Assembly: GCF_025460805.1 (NCBI RefSeq)
Contig: NZ_JAMXFJ010000011.1
Location: forward strand, 121,793-185,792
Source of the DNA: Microvirga sesbaniae
Lineage (GTDB): Bacteria > Pseudomonadota > Alphaproteobacteria > Rhizobiales > Beijerinckiaceae
Direction: 5' to 3'
DNA: 64,000 nucleotides
In this document: in pieces, positions 34,085-42,979 of the stretch
How positions within the stretch are numbered: position 1 is the first letter of the stretch
Layout: each line of letters starts with the position of its first letter
Translations under genes and position numbers: made by a program
Notes under the pieces: generated by a model
What the model was told of the DNA's origin: nothing
Databases searched by the model: none
What the model saw: only the letters and a program-made list of their open reading frames with translations

Positions 34085-35116
34085 GGAGAACCCGATGTGA
34101 GATGAGGGCCGGGGCCAGCCCGTGGGTGGCCAAGCAGGGCCAACGGCGTCGCCCGTTAGCGTGTATATCAGGTTTTGGAGAGCGATAATGCGCCGGCACT
34201 GGCGGTTGCCGTAGCAATTGCCCACCTGACCAGACTAGAACCGATCCCTCCCTTGATGGGGATTGGACTTCAGGTTGCTGCAATCGGCTCGGGACATGGA
34301 CCGTGTGAAGCGGCCATCCAACGCCGCGTTCCATGCGGAACAATGGACCGTCTTCGTTGGAGTCTGGATGTTGCAGGCTTCCTTAAGGTTATGATCGGCC
34401 GCAAGCTGGGGTTGGTCGCCGATCTCGGGAACAGCCTCGGTCTGAAACGCAGATCAGCCGAGGATCCACCTCTCGCCAGTCTCGTGACCTGAGGAGGCTA
34501 ACGTCCGCCCCGAGATGCCTCGCGTACCTGGAAGAATCCAACGCTCCGGAGGCGATAAATTACTGATAGAAAGCAACCATGAGCAGTAAAGGAAGCAAAA
34601 CTTGGACTCATTACGGATTGCCATAAGTTAGGTTGCTAGGCGGCATTGATATCGATACCAATGCGGTTCTGAGGCTTTGGGGCAACTTTGACCGCAGTTT
34701 GGGTTCCTTCCCGCCTGGATCTGCGCCATGCGACGGCTTTTCGCGGCGACCAAGGCCGTGCCCGAGCAAGACCCGTCATTGGTGTCGATCCCAGGGCCGC
34801 ACGTGAACCGCAGCAGGAATCGGGGCGGGGCCAATGCCTTGGCAAAGGGACCATCTCCGTCAGGAGGAAACCTCAGGGCGGCCTCCACCGGCTGGTGGGC
34901 GTTGGCCACGTCAGGATCCGGGGCAGCCAAAGCGCCCTTCCCCTCCGCTTTCGGACTCGCACGACCGATTACCGATCCATCTTGTCTCAATGCTCCATCG
35001 GGAACCCACCTTGCGCTGGCCGGCCTGTCCAGAAGGGGAGGCAGATCATCTCCAGGCCTTGTTCTGTATTCATTTTTGATTATGTTGAAGACATCGCAGT
35101 CCAAGGAGGCCCCTTA
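34085..35116. other. Long intergenic stretch without a recognised gene
   Basis: About one kilobase holds several open frames on both strands (34175-34492 plus, 34628-35104 minus, 34728-35117 plus), none with a family I recognise and none clearly better than its antisense partner. The last part (35040-35110) is AT-rich and holds the parDE leader with AAGGAGG. Decayed genes or leftover mobile DNA are likely. Confidence 0.4.
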
Positions 35117-35371
35117 ATGTCTCGCACCACGACAATGACAGTCCGACTCAGTGGAGCATTGAGCGAGTTCGTCGCGGCCAATGTCGGCGAGACCGGATCC
35201 TACGAGAATGTCAGTGAGTACGTCCGCGATTTGATCCGCCGCGACAAGGAGCGGGTCGAGCACGAAGCCTTCGAGCGGCTGAAAGCGGAGCTGGCACGGG
35301 CCTTTGCCGCTCCCGAAGCCTCCTACCAAGCGCTCACGGCTACCGACGTCATCGCACGCAACAAAGCGTAG
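35117..35371 (+). CDS. parD: ParD-family antitoxin
   Basis: The 84-residue protein has the ParD ribbon-helix-helix N-terminus (MTVRLSGALSEFVAANVGET, then YENVSEYVRDLIRRDKE) and a toxin-binding helical tail. AAGGAGG lies eight bases before the ATG. The stop is six bases before the ParE start. It should bind and block ParE and repress the pair. A longer frame from 34688 has no support. Confidence 0.92.
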   Translation: MSRTTTMTVRLSGALSEFVAANVGETGSYENVSEYVRDLIRRDKERVEHEAFERLKAELARAFAAPEASYQALTATDVIARNKA

Positions 35372-35377
35372 TGCGGC

Positions 35378-35692
35378 ATGGCCTCGGTCCGGGTCCAGGA
35401 GGCGGCCTCTCATCGCCTCGACGAAATCTACCGCTACACACGCGACCAATGGGGGGCAGAACAGGCTGAGCGGTATATCACCGGACTGTTTGCCGCCTTT
35501 GCCAAGATTGACACGCACGAGGTGCTCTCTCGCCCGATTCCGGCCGAGTTTGGGCTTGACGGTTATTTCTTCCGATATGAACGGCACTTCGTTTACTGGC
35601 GCAAGCTCAGCAATGGCGACATCGGCATCGTGACAATCCTGCATGAGCGCATGCATCAGATTGATCGATTTCGGGACGACTTTGGATTGTAG
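35378..35692 (+). CDS. parE: ParE-family toxin
   Basis: The 104-residue protein is a RelE/ParE-superfamily toxin. It has the N-terminal helical pair with LDEIYRYTRDQWG, YITGLFAAFAKI, then the beta core (EFGLDGYFFRYERHFVYWRK) and ILHERMHQIDRF at the end. ParE members poison DNA gyrase, while RelE members cut mRNA; this one fits ParE better by length and motif. Gene order and spacing are those of a working parDE pair, which may stabilise the replicon. Confidence 0.92.
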   Translation: MASVRVQEAASHRLDEIYRYTRDQWGAEQAERYITGLFAAFAKIDTHEVLSRPIPAEFGLDGYFFRYERHFVYWRKLSNGDIGIVTILHERMHQIDRFRDDFGL

Positions 35693-35754
35693 ACCCTTCG
35701 CGTCAGCGCGGCCTGTTTAGCTTACCGGTGTCTGACCTTCCCTGGCAGGCTCCG

Positions 35755-36029
35755 ATGACAAAAGCCGAGCGCCTCATGACGGTTGTGTTCACGAAAGGTC
35801 TGGTGACCTTGCCCAAATCGATCCGGCAGCGCCGGCACTGGGCGGCCGGAACCCGGCTGGTCGTCGAGGAGACGCCGGAAGGTGTCCTGCTGAAAGCAGC
35901 CCTGTCTTTGCCGCGACCCGGCCAGAGGCCGTATTCGGCTCCCCGCCCTCTCAGGGTCCGCCCAAGACCCTCGAGGACATGGACGCCAGCATCGTGGCCG
36001 AGGCCAAGCGGCGCCATGCTCGCGATTGA
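35755..36029 (+). pseudogene. VapB/AbrB-like antitoxin, frameshifted
   Basis: The start encodes the AbrB/SpoVT fold (VVFTKGLVTLPKSIRQRRHW, then VEETPEGVLL). At about 35905 the frame slips: the natural ending (TRPEAVFGSPPSQGPPKTLE, then MDASIVAEAKRRHARD) continues in another frame to the TGA at 36027. One insertion or deletion explains it. The stop overlaps the ATG of the PIN toxin, as in intact vapBC pairs. Confidence 0.75.
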
Positions 36030-36194
36030 TACCAATCTGATCGCTCGCTACCAGACGAGCGATCATCCTGAGCAATCGCCGCAGGCAAGAGCCACTTGGT
36101 GAAGGCGGCGGGATGTACCGCCTTCGTCGGCTTCGACCGGCGCTTTGCCAAAGCCGCCAACCGGGTCAGCGAGGTGAAGGTCCGGACGCCGTAA
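36016..36194 (+). pseudogene. VapC PIN-domain toxin with internal deletion
   Basis: The N-terminus MLAIDTNLIARYQTSDHP is that of a PIN nuclease with its first Asp. After about 25 codons the sequence jumps to the end of the family (VKAAGCTAFVGFDRRFAKAA, then RVSEVKVRTP) in another frame, ending at TAA 36192-36194. About 80 codons holding the remaining acidic residues are gone. Together with the frameshifted antitoxin this is a dead vapBC locus next to a living parDE. Confidence 0.75.
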
Positions 36195-36300
36195 GGACCC
36201 TGGCCGGTGTCTCAGACGAGGCCACGCGGGCAACCTTCCGCCACAATCCCAAGCGCCCGGACGGTGCGGTCGCCCCTTGCGGCATGTTATGACCCGCCCA

Positions 36301-36540
36301 TGCTCGAGCCTTACCTGCGCCAATGGGGCCTGGTCGCCACCGGAGACCTCATCGTCGCGCAGACCAGCCAGCTTCTGCTAGTCCTGTCCCAAGGGCAACC
36401 GGCGATGGAAGGTCACGGACCCCGAAGACGAGACGCACGGACGCCTGCTCATGCGCTGGTGGGCGGGGAGGGAGCCGCTCGGGTGCTTCCTCATGATCGT
36501 TCAGTATCCCGAGAGGTCGCCGACCCCGGGAGCTCGTCGC
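36301..36540 (+). pseudogene. Aminoglycoside (streptomycin) 6-phosphotransferase N-terminal fragment
   Basis: From ATG at 36301 the frame reads MLEPYLRQWGLVATGDLIVA, like the start of APH(6)/hydroxyurea phosphotransferases. After GQPAM the natural continuation (KVTDPEDETHGRLLMRWW) lies in a shifted frame, and part of the next motif (GGEGAARVLPHD) returns to the first frame. The kinase core with its catalytic loop is absent. It cannot confer resistance. Confidence 0.6.
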
Positions 36541-37357
36541 AAAAATCTCGAGGGCTCTCGTGATGATCAAGATGGATAACTGATGCCGCAAGTTCTCCGG
36601 GGCTTAGACGCTTCGAATGAAGAGCTAGGCGGATGCCGCTTTCGGGCAGATATATACGAGGCCATGGCCGAAGTGGCTCTGATGGGCACACCCTTCGCTT
36701 CGGGCATCCTTTGAATCTCAGAGAGCCCGGGTGCTTCGCAATCAGGGCTTTCCCTTTGGGCGTGGATTTCGCCCTTTCTTTTGAATCTGTCTCATTGGTG
36801 GGCGAACAAATTTTCGCACCCTCTCCATGCTGAGCAACGCGTTGAGCCTCATCTTTTTGAACAGGGTGGGCCTCAACCAAATTGGTCAGGTAGATCGTTG
36901 TCCGCCCAAGCCGATCCGGGCTGGAGCGAACCAGGAAACCAGCTTGCTCGAGTTGACGGTAATGGTTCTGGATGGTCCTCGGAGACACGCCGAGGTCGGC
37001 TGCCAGCCACGAAGTGCATGTCTGCAATTGCTTGTACCGGCCGCAACGGGAGATCAGGTACACCAGGGTCGTCACCGCTCCGGTGCTCAGACTGGGATGA
37101 ACCAACACATCGATACTGAACCGCCGAACGTACCGACTGAAGGAGCAACGGCGCCGAGACAGACGTTTCCGACGTGTCACTGCAGGAACTCGAGGACGCC
37201 GCAGCTTGGGGCTAGCTTCCCGCTCCGGGAGCTCGAAGAACGCCACGACCTGATCCCTCGTCCAGCGACCCTCGTGGATGCCCTGTTCCGCGACTACCGC
37301 TTGCTGAGGATGGGACACCCTCCCCATAACCTGCAGAAGTTCAAACGCGCTACTCAT
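36491..37357 (-). CDS. Winged-helix DNA-binding protein beside the replication origin
   Basis: The 288-residue protein has a winged-helix domain in its middle (about 90-165), with TLVYLISRCGRYKQLQTCTS, then LGVSPRTIQNHYRQLEQAGFL and a wing (LGRTTIYLTNLV). The N- and C-terminal parts are basic and low in known motifs. It is transcribed divergently from the initiator gene, with the iteron array between them. A role in control of replication or copy number is likely from position, but unproven. I chose ATG at 37357 with GAGG upstream. Its 3' end overlaps the phosphotransferase remnant antisense, so the C-terminal part may be an extension beyond the original gene. Confidence 0.65.
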   Translation of the reverse strand: MSSAFELLQVMGRVSHPQQAVVAEQGIHEGRWTRDQVVAFFELPEREASPKLRRPRVPAVTRRKRLSRRRCSFSRYVRRFSIDVLVHPSLSTGAVTTLVYLISRCGRYKQLQTCTSWLAADLGVSPRTIQNHYRQLEQAGFLVRSSPDRLGRTTIYLTNLVEAHPVQKDEAQRVAQHGEGAKICSPTNETDSKERAKSTPKGKALIAKHPGSLRFKGCPKRRVCPSEPLRPWPRIYLPESGIRLALHSKRLSPGELAASVIHLDHHESPRDFCDELPGSATSRDTERS

Positions 37358-37432
37358 AGCCAGCCTCATCCTGAAACCGGCCAATAAAGGCTAACCATAT
37401 GGTTTTGCTGTCAAATTTCTCAGCCAAAGCCG

Positions 37433-37881
37433 GTAGGTTTGAGTCGCGTGCTCAGTAGGTATGACGCGCGACCTCGGTAGGTTTGACTCACGACCTTAGT
37501 AGGTCTGAGTCGCACCCCTCCCTATGCGCGATCCAAACCTACTGACCGAACTGCCAGATTCGGTAGGTTTGACCCGCACGTTTGGGAGACCGAGCTTGAT
37601 CCCCTGCCCCAGCCCCCTGTCTGGGAGGTTTGAGTCGCGATCGCCTCCCTCGTGAGATGGTCTGAACGGCACTTAGGACTGCAACCACCCCCTTTCCATC
37701 AGCCAGTAGGTTTGGATCGCACTTGGAGTGTCGGCTTGAAATTGGAGACTCCCAACCGCTTATGATCAGGCCCTCGAATCGCCTACGGAGGGGTCTCTCG
37801 AACGTTTGAGAGTCCCGTAAGCGCGACCCAGACCTACTACAAACGCGATCCAAACCTACCGGATGTGCGCCTCAGACCCAC
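37433..37881 (+). repeat. Iteron array (replication origin), about ten 16-bp repeats in both orientations
   Basis: The consensus is GTAGGTTTGAGTCGCG. Forward copies start at 37433, 37455, 37477, 37499, 37563, 37624 and 37706. The first four are spaced exactly 22 bases apart, two helical turns. Inverted copies end at 37542, 37837 and 37859, with a weak one near 37881. Copies differ mainly at positions 10-16. A palindrome (CTCTCGAACGTTTGAGAG) lies near 37795-37812. An AT-richer stretch at 37890-37960 precedes the initiator gene and could be the melting site. This is the typical structure of an iteron-type plasmid origin. Confidence 0.9.
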
Positions 37882-37969
37882 CGTGCGCCGCAACAAATGC
37901 AGATGCTTGGGCAATTTAGCATTGTGTGATTTGAAGTCCTAAGTACCTTGACCTGCGAGGAGACCCAGC

Positions 37970-39085
37970 ATGTCGAAGGCTCTGAAGCCCAGGACGATCA
38001 TCCACGAAAGCTTGCAAGGCGAGTTGTGGGTGGTAGAAGAACCTGGAATCACTAATACGATCTCCTTATGGGACGTGGCTCCCCGTTCTATCCCCTCGCG
38101 CGCCTCCGACGATCTCAAGGACGGGAAATATCTGAAGACCTTGGAGCGGACATTTACGCTCGCGGGCAAAGTCTATCAGGTCACTCTCAAGCCAGCTCGT
38201 ATCAAGGACAAGAACGGCAAAGAAGGCGAGCAGTACCCTGGCGAGCGCGAGCGGCTAGTCGAATGGGTTATCCGCCGCATCGCCGCAATGCGTAACCGGA
38301 TCAGCCTCAGCGCTAAGGATGAGGTGAATGTTTCGTTCAGCATTAACGAGGTAAAGACCGAGCTCGCCCGAACCGGTCACACGTACAGCTACTACGAGAT
38401 CGTCGAGGCACTCACCATCCTGCACCAGTCCACCGTCGAAATCATTCGAACTGATGTCGGGGATGATGGTGAGATCCACGAACGCGTGATCTCGAGCGCT
38501 GCCTTCCCCCAACTTGCATTCGCCAATAGGGGCAAGGAGCGGGCCAAATCGACGGTTCAGTTTAATTGGCTCGTCTCGCAGGCCATGATGCATCTAGACT
38601 TCCGTCAGATGAACTACGAAGCTGTCATGAAGATGCGTGGACCAATCGAACGTTGGATTTACATGCGGCTCAATCACGATGTGCTTTATCATCGCATGAG
38701 CCCGCACATGCACGTGATCTATGCCCGCGAGGTCATTGATGGATCGGCCCTTTCAACCAAGCGTCTGCGTGACGCAATGCGCCGCATCACGGAGGGCATG
38801 GAGAACCTCAAAGCTGACGGCGTTATCAGGGATCTTCAATGCGACGACATCGCCGAGGGCAAGCGCAAGGTCGATATAAAGTATACAATCACAGTCTCTG
38901 ACACCTTCGTTGAGGAAACATCGCGTTCCTTGCGTCGCGCCAACGAGAATATTGCAGATTATCGAGCGGTTGTTGGCAGTGATCCGAATGGTTTCGTCCC
39001 TTCCGATCCGATCAAGAAGGAGAAACTTCGCCGCATTCGCACAAAGCGCTTGGCCGATCACAATGTCATTGAGCGTCTTCTCTAA
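37970..39085 (+). CDS. repA: Plasmid replication initiator (RepA-like, iteron-binding)
   Basis: The 371-residue protein matches the plasmid initiator class found on alphaproteobacterial plasmids, and I expect two winged-helix domains. The first (about 85-230) contains RLVEWVIRRIAAMRNR and the helix region NEVKTELARTGHTYSYYEIV. The second (about 200-340) includes MKMRGPIERWIYMRLNHDVL and a basic end (RRIRTKRLADHN). GAGGAG precedes the ATG. Because the iteron array lies directly upstream, the product should bind iterons, open the origin and repress its own gene. The exact family (Rep_3 or a RepA-specific group) is not certain from inspection. Confidence 0.85.
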   Translation: MSKALKPRTIIHESLQGELWVVEEPGITNTISLWDVAPRSIPSRASDDLKDGKYLKTLERTFTLAGKVYQVTLKPARIKDKNGKEGEQYPGERERLVEWVIRRIAAMRNRISLSAKDEVNVSFSINEVKTELARTGHTYSYYEIVEALTILHQSTVEIIRTDVGDDGEIHERVISSAAFPQLAFANRGKERAKSTVQFNWLVSQAMMHLDFRQMNYEAVMKMRGPIERWIYMRLNHDVLYHRMSPHMHVIYAREVIDGSALSTKRLRDAMRRITEGMENLKADGVIRDLQCDDIAEGKRKVDIKYTITVSDTFVEETSRSLRRANENIADYRAVVGSDPNGFVPSDPIKKEKLRRIRTKRLADHNVIERLL

Positions 39086-39271
39086 CGTACGCACTCAGGT
39101 CCCTCGAAGTGCAGCTAGTGTCCATTACAGAAGCGGAGAATGTTAGGTTTCGCCCAAGTTACTGAAACGGGGTTAACTGACACTCTGACGCTCCCATGGA
39201 ATGCTCGCTGAGAACGCATCCGCATTCAGGCGAAAGAGCACCGCCCCAACCCATGAGGTACCAACGCTGTT
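39086..39271. other. Short intergenic region after the initiator gene
   Basis: No gene or terminator with a T-run was seen in these bases. Together with 39425-39546 it separates the replication gene from the membrane nuclease gene. Confidence 0.35.
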
Positions 39272-39424
39272 GTGAGTAAACGCAGTGCATGGCAAACTTG
39301 GGAGTTGATGAACCTGCTTCATAACGTGCTTTTCGCCATCCAGCGGGACGAGACCAGCTCTGCCGAAGAGTTGCGAGCGTTCGCCGGTCAAATCCTTGAC
39401 CGGACCCGGTTCTCCAGACAGTAG
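39272..39424 (+). CDS. Possible 50-residue hypothetical protein
   Basis: A GTG-initiated frame gives SKRSAWQTWELMNLLHNVLF, then an acidic helix (DETSSAEELRAFAGQIL) and a basic end. The composition is protein-like and helical, but the ribosome-binding site is weak and no family is known. It lies alone between the initiator and the nuclease gene. Confidence 0.35.
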   Translation: MSKRSAWQTWELMNLLHNVLFAIQRDETSSAEELRAFAGQILDRTRFSRQ

Positions 39425-39546
39425 CAGCCAAAATAATCCTGTGGGTTTCGGTCGGCGAGAATCTTTGCGAAGCGGCTGGTAACCCCAGTCAGCTATCCAA
39501 TCTCCGCAGTCATACAGGAACCTTCCGCCGACTGCCGGATACGAGA

Positions 39547-40338
39547 ATGTTTCGCTACCTCTGGAGACACAAGGCGTTCAGCTCCGTTCTGCTCCTCCTG
39601 TTCGGGGCCGGCTTGTGCCTAAAGCCGATCGCCGCCTGGTGCGGGTTGGCGCTACTGCTCTTCTTGCGCTTGACCAAGGTCCATTCCGTCCTGCTCATCT
39701 ATGACCTGACAGACCGGGCGGTCCTGAAGCATGTCAGGACGTTGGCAACCAAACGCGCCCATATGCTCTCACCTGACGAATATGGGAATGTCTCTGAAGA
39801 CGCCTGGGATAAGCACCTCAACAGCTTCATCAAGAAGACGCTCGTGCCGCAGTTCCAGCGCAGGAAGGTCGACCATCTTCTCGCCAAGAATCCGAAGCGG
39901 TACGTCGCCCGCCTGAGGACACGCATTAACCGGATCATCGACCGGCACCAACCACCCGAGCCGGCAGTCGTACTTGAAGACACGATGACCGGCAGGGAGT
40001 TTGAACTCTACTGCCGCGATGTCCTCCAGGACGCCGGATGGCGTGCCGCGCTGACGCCCGGATCAGGCGATCAAGGCGCCGACATCATTGCCGAAAAGGA
40101 AGATCGGCGGGTTGTGATCCAATGCAAATTCTACAACGGCACTGTCGGCAACAAGGCCGTTCAGGAAGCCTATGCCGCAGCCGCCTTTCAGGATGCACCC
40201 TACGCTGTCGTGGTGACCAACTCGGTCTTCACCAAGTCGGCTCATCAGCTCGCGCACAAGAACGGCGTTCTGCTGATGCACCATTCTGATCTGCCGCGGC
40301 TTGAGCTGATCGTGACCAGCGGGGCAGGCTCCCGCTGA
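39547..40338 (+). CDS. Membrane-anchored Mrr-like restriction endonuclease
   Basis: Two hydrophobic segments at about 13-42 would place the protein in the inner membrane, followed by a basic helical linker (about 60-140). Residues about 145-260 form an Mrr_cat/PD-(D/E)xK nuclease domain. It has TGREFELYC with the first acidic residue, GSGDQGADI with Asp179, and VIQCKFY with the Q-x-K motif at 192-194. Proteins of this design (TM plus Mrr core) occur widely in bacteria; their role is unclear, with defence or DNA uptake control proposed. It is intact and monocistronic. Confidence 0.85.
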   Translation: MFRYLWRHKAFSSVLLLLFGAGLCLKPIAAWCGLALLLFLRLTKVHSVLLIYDLTDRAVLKHVRTLATKRAHMLSPDEYGNVSEDAWDKHLNSFIKKTLVPQFQRRKVDHLLAKNPKRYVARLRTRINRIIDRHQPPEPAVVLEDTMTGREFELYCRDVLQDAGWRAALTPGSGDQGADIIAEKEDRRVVIQCKFYNGTVGNKAVQEAYAAAAFQDAPYAVVVTNSVFTKSAHQLAHKNGVLLMHHSDLPRLELIVTSGAGSR

Positions 40339-40351
40339 TACAAGATTCCAC

Positions 40352-40825
40352 TTAGCCGTCGGAGACCTTGAGAAAGTCGTCGATCGACAACTGCGCAGGA
40401 CTGGCCGACTTCGTCCGTGGCTTTTTCGGCGCTTCTTCGACACCTGCGGCCACCGGCTGCTTGCGCGGGATCGGCGTATCCTCAGACTGCATGCACCTCA
40501 TCCGGGCTTTCGCCTTGTCTCGCGCCTGAGCCTCCTCAGATTGTGGATCTTCAGTCAGCCACTTTCCGCGCTTGATCACCTCGTTCACGCGACCCTGGTT
40601 GATCCCGAGCTGGAAGGCGATCTCCTGCTGGGTCATGTCAGTGGTGCTATGAAGCTCAAGAATCTTGCGGGCGAGCTCCGGCGTCATCTTGCGCCCCGAG
40701 ACGCGACGGGCCGGAGCGACTGACCGGGTCTTCTTCTCCTCCTTGCGCATTTTCTCCAGGATGGCCAGGGCCATATTCATGCCTTGGGCGCGCAGGGCTT
40801 CTTCGAATTGCTTCAGCGTAGCCAA
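40352..40825 (-). CDS. Small HTH protein of unknown function
   Basis: The 157-residue protein contains a helix-turn-helix of the sigma/resolvase type at about 50-90 (ARKILELHSTTDMTQQEIAF, then LGINQGRVNEVIKRGKW). This resembles HTH units that follow recombinase domains. Flanks are charged and low-complexity, with a lysine/proline-rich C-terminal part ending SIDDFLKV. A DNA-binding regulator is likely. It is convergent with the membrane nuclease gene with only 13 bases between them, but no operon is shared. Confidence 0.6.
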   Translation of the reverse strand: MATLKQFEEALRAQGMNMALAILEKMRKEEKKTRSVAPARRVSGRKMTPELARKILELHSTTDMTQQEIAFQLGINQGRVNEVIKRGKWLTEDPQSEEAQARDKAKARMRCMQSEDTPIPRKQPVAAGVEEAPKKPRTKSASPAQLSIDDFLKVSDG

Positions 40826-41396
40826 AAGAGAGACTCCTGAACTCCTGCCCCGATGCGATCACATCGGTTCAGACTGACTTTTGAACGACGAAGAGATGGT
40901 GAGACGGTCTGTCAGCCCCGCACGACTATCCGGATAGGCCAGCCGAATTAAGCCGACCTGAACCAGAATAGAGTCCATGATTCGCGTTTTTCAAGCTCGG
41001 CTATTCCAATTGGGTGTTGATTTGTTCCTTCGGTCGGGCATTCTCGCCTGCCTTACATCCTCGCTGGGCGCAAAATACCACTGCTAGAAACAAACCGACT
41101 GGATCCAACAACCAATTGGCCTCGGGAGCACAGCGTATGGGTGAGAGAGGGATGTGAGCCTCTCACACCTCTCCCGGGAACGAAGCTCATTCTCCGGTGC
41201 CAAGCCGGCGCACTCACCCTCAGCGCAACCGTTAGGTGGTATTGACCCCGCGATATCTGACACCCAGTTTATCGTCCTCAACTAACGGTATAAACCCTGT
41301 GAGCAGGGCCGCAAGTGATGCCACTATGCCTGATGCGCCTTATGGAAGTGCCTTGTCCCACTCGACGTGAGGCCTGCGGCAGGTGGCAGATGAGCG
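40826..41396. other. Intergenic stretch without a recognised gene
   Basis: About 570 bases. A repeated GAG/CTC word series near 41135-41175 (GTGAGAGAGGGATGTGAGCC against CTCTCAC) could fold into an imperfect hairpin. No coding frame is convincing. The right part borders the C-terminal remains of the alpha/beta hydrolase. Confidence 0.4.
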
Positions 41397-42275
41397 TCAG
41401 GGGGCTTCCAGTGCGGTGTCGATCAAGCGTCGGATCTCCGCCCATGGCGGTGCACTCGGGACAACTAAGTCAAAATGCCCAGCATCAGGGATATCCACAA
41501 AGCGGACGCTGCCAGCCTTGTCCTGTCGAGGGCGGGCTTAATCACGCGCCACATAAGGTGGCACGAGCCGATCAAGCACGCCGCTCACCATCACTGTGGT
41601 AGCATCCGGTGCTGGAAGAACTGCAGGTGAGACTTCCGCCAGTCGATCCGGAGGTGCCAAGATCTTGAGGATCCCGTTGCCACAGTGCAGCGGGATAGAC
41701 TTGGCAAAGCTCTTGAGATCGCCCACTCCGGCCAGGCTGATCGCCGCCCTGGGCATGAACGGGGACGACACGTGCAAGGGGCTTGCCGTCGGAAGCCCCT
41801 TGCGGGCCGCAGCCCAGACAGCCAAGTGCCCGCCGGCCGAATGCCCGACCAAAACCGTGCGCGACAGATCCAGGTGGTACGCCGATGCATCATCGCGCAG
41901 GCGGTCGATTGCGGCGCCGATATCCTGGAAGGTGCCGGGATAGCCGCCTCCTGCTTCGTTGGCCCGGCGGTACCCGACACTCCAGACCGCAATCCCCCTT
42001 TCCGCCAGATCGGCTCCGAGATGGCGCAGTTGTTCCCGGCCTGAGGTCGCGGTGCTCCAGCAGCCGCCGTGGATCAGGATCGCCACAGGATGCGGTCCTG
42101 GCCCCGTCGGAAGAAAGATGTCGACCCCTTGAACAGGCTCGGCGCCGTAGCGAACCTGCAACGTTGGTTCCGGCCTCGCGAGAGCAATAAAGGCTGACAA
42201 TTCCACCGGATCAGCGGCCGAAGCCGTGCTGTCCATGAGCGATGTCAGCAGAGCAAGGGTGGCACAGCGTCTCAT
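41397..42275 (-). pseudogene. Exported alpha/beta hydrolase with a premature stop before the catalytic histidine
   Basis: Reading from ATG at 42275 gives a signal peptide (ALLTSLMDSTASA), the oxyanion motif LIHGGCW and the nucleophile elbow VGHSAGGH. It reads on to VPPYVARD and a TAA at 41538. The same frame then goes on without further stops as QDKAGSVRFVDIPDAGHFDL, with the expected catalytic His, to a natural TGA at 41397. The only lesion is one nonsense codon, so loss of function is recent, unless read-through occurs. The substrate class is BD-FAE/esterase-like. Confidence 0.75.
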
Positions 42276-42313
42276 CACGATCTCCAGGATTCCGACCAGT
42301 GCGGTAGCGACCG

Positions 42314-42943
42314 TCAATAAGCGATTGCCCGCGCCTTATTCAGGTAGCTGTTTTCGGTCGCTTGTCGCAGCAGGAAGTCAGCGACATCGGCCCGCGCGAT
42401 GTGACTGCTCTTAGCGGGTAAGCCATCGACAGCGGCCCGGTACTGCCCAGTCCACGAACCATTGGTCAGCGGCAGGGGACGGACAGCGATCCACTCCGGT
42501 GCATGGTTCTGGATTTCCTCCAGCGCCCGCCGATGATCGGCCAGTGTGTGACGGATGACGCGTTTGGCAAGAAACAGGAGCGCTGCTCCCCGCAGATCCT
42601 GCGCCGTCTCGCCGAGGACACCGAAGTTCCACAGGTAAACGAGCCGCCGCACCTGGTGTGCCTGCATCGCGCGCACGATATTGCGGGCAGCCGTGGAATA
42701 GAGGGTTGTCGGTCCTCTCGATTTATCGCCGATGGTGCAAAACACCACGTCTTGGCCTGCGAGTGCGCGGGTCACCGAATCCGCGTCCAGAACATCGTAG
42801 GGGACAACATGAAGCCGATCATGGTGAATGTCGACTGCAGCGGGATTGCGGATGGCTGCTGTGACGTGGTGGTGTTGTGCAAGAGCACGCTCAAGAAGGC
42901 AGCGCCCTACTCCCCGGCTCGTGCCGATGATCAGAACCTTCAC
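42314..42943 (-). CDS. NAD(P)-binding Rossmann-fold oxidoreductase (NmrA/atypical SDR)
   Basis: The 209-residue protein begins VKVLIIGTSRGVGRCLLERA, a variant nucleotide-binding glycine motif (GxxxGxG). It continues with DVLDADSVTRALAGQDVVFC and RRLVYLWNFGV, all typical of NAD(P)H-binding atypical SDRs. The C-terminal substrate region includes IAVRPLPLTNGSWTG and ends HIARADVADFLLRQ. I chose the GTG at 42943 with AAGGAAGG upstream; the long upstream frame to 43306 covers the DUF72 remnant antisense. The function is unknown, and the gene is not coupled to neighbours. Confidence 0.8.
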   Translation of the reverse strand: MKVLIIGTSRGVGRCLLERALAQHHHVTAAIRNPAAVDIHHDRLHVVPYDVLDADSVTRALAGQDVVFCTIGDKSRGPTTLYSTAARNIVRAMQAHQVRRLVYLWNFGVLGETAQDLRGAALLFLAKRVIRHTLADHRRALEEIQNHAPEWIAVRPLPLTNGSWTGQYRAAVDGLPAKSSHIARADVADFLLRQATENSYLNKARAIAY

Positions 42944-42979
42944 CGATCGCCTTCCTTGCCTCATCCGAGTGCCGGTACT

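Noticed and set aside
34628..35117. Overlapping open frames on both strands before parD
   Set aside because: Neither strand gives a recognisable or well-started protein; the parD start is fixed by AAGGAGG at 35103-35109.
37433..37881. Regular short repeats considered as a CRISPR array
   Set aside because: The repeats are 16 bp, occur in both orientations with variable distances, lack unique 30-bp spacers and lie at a replication initiator; no cas genes are present.
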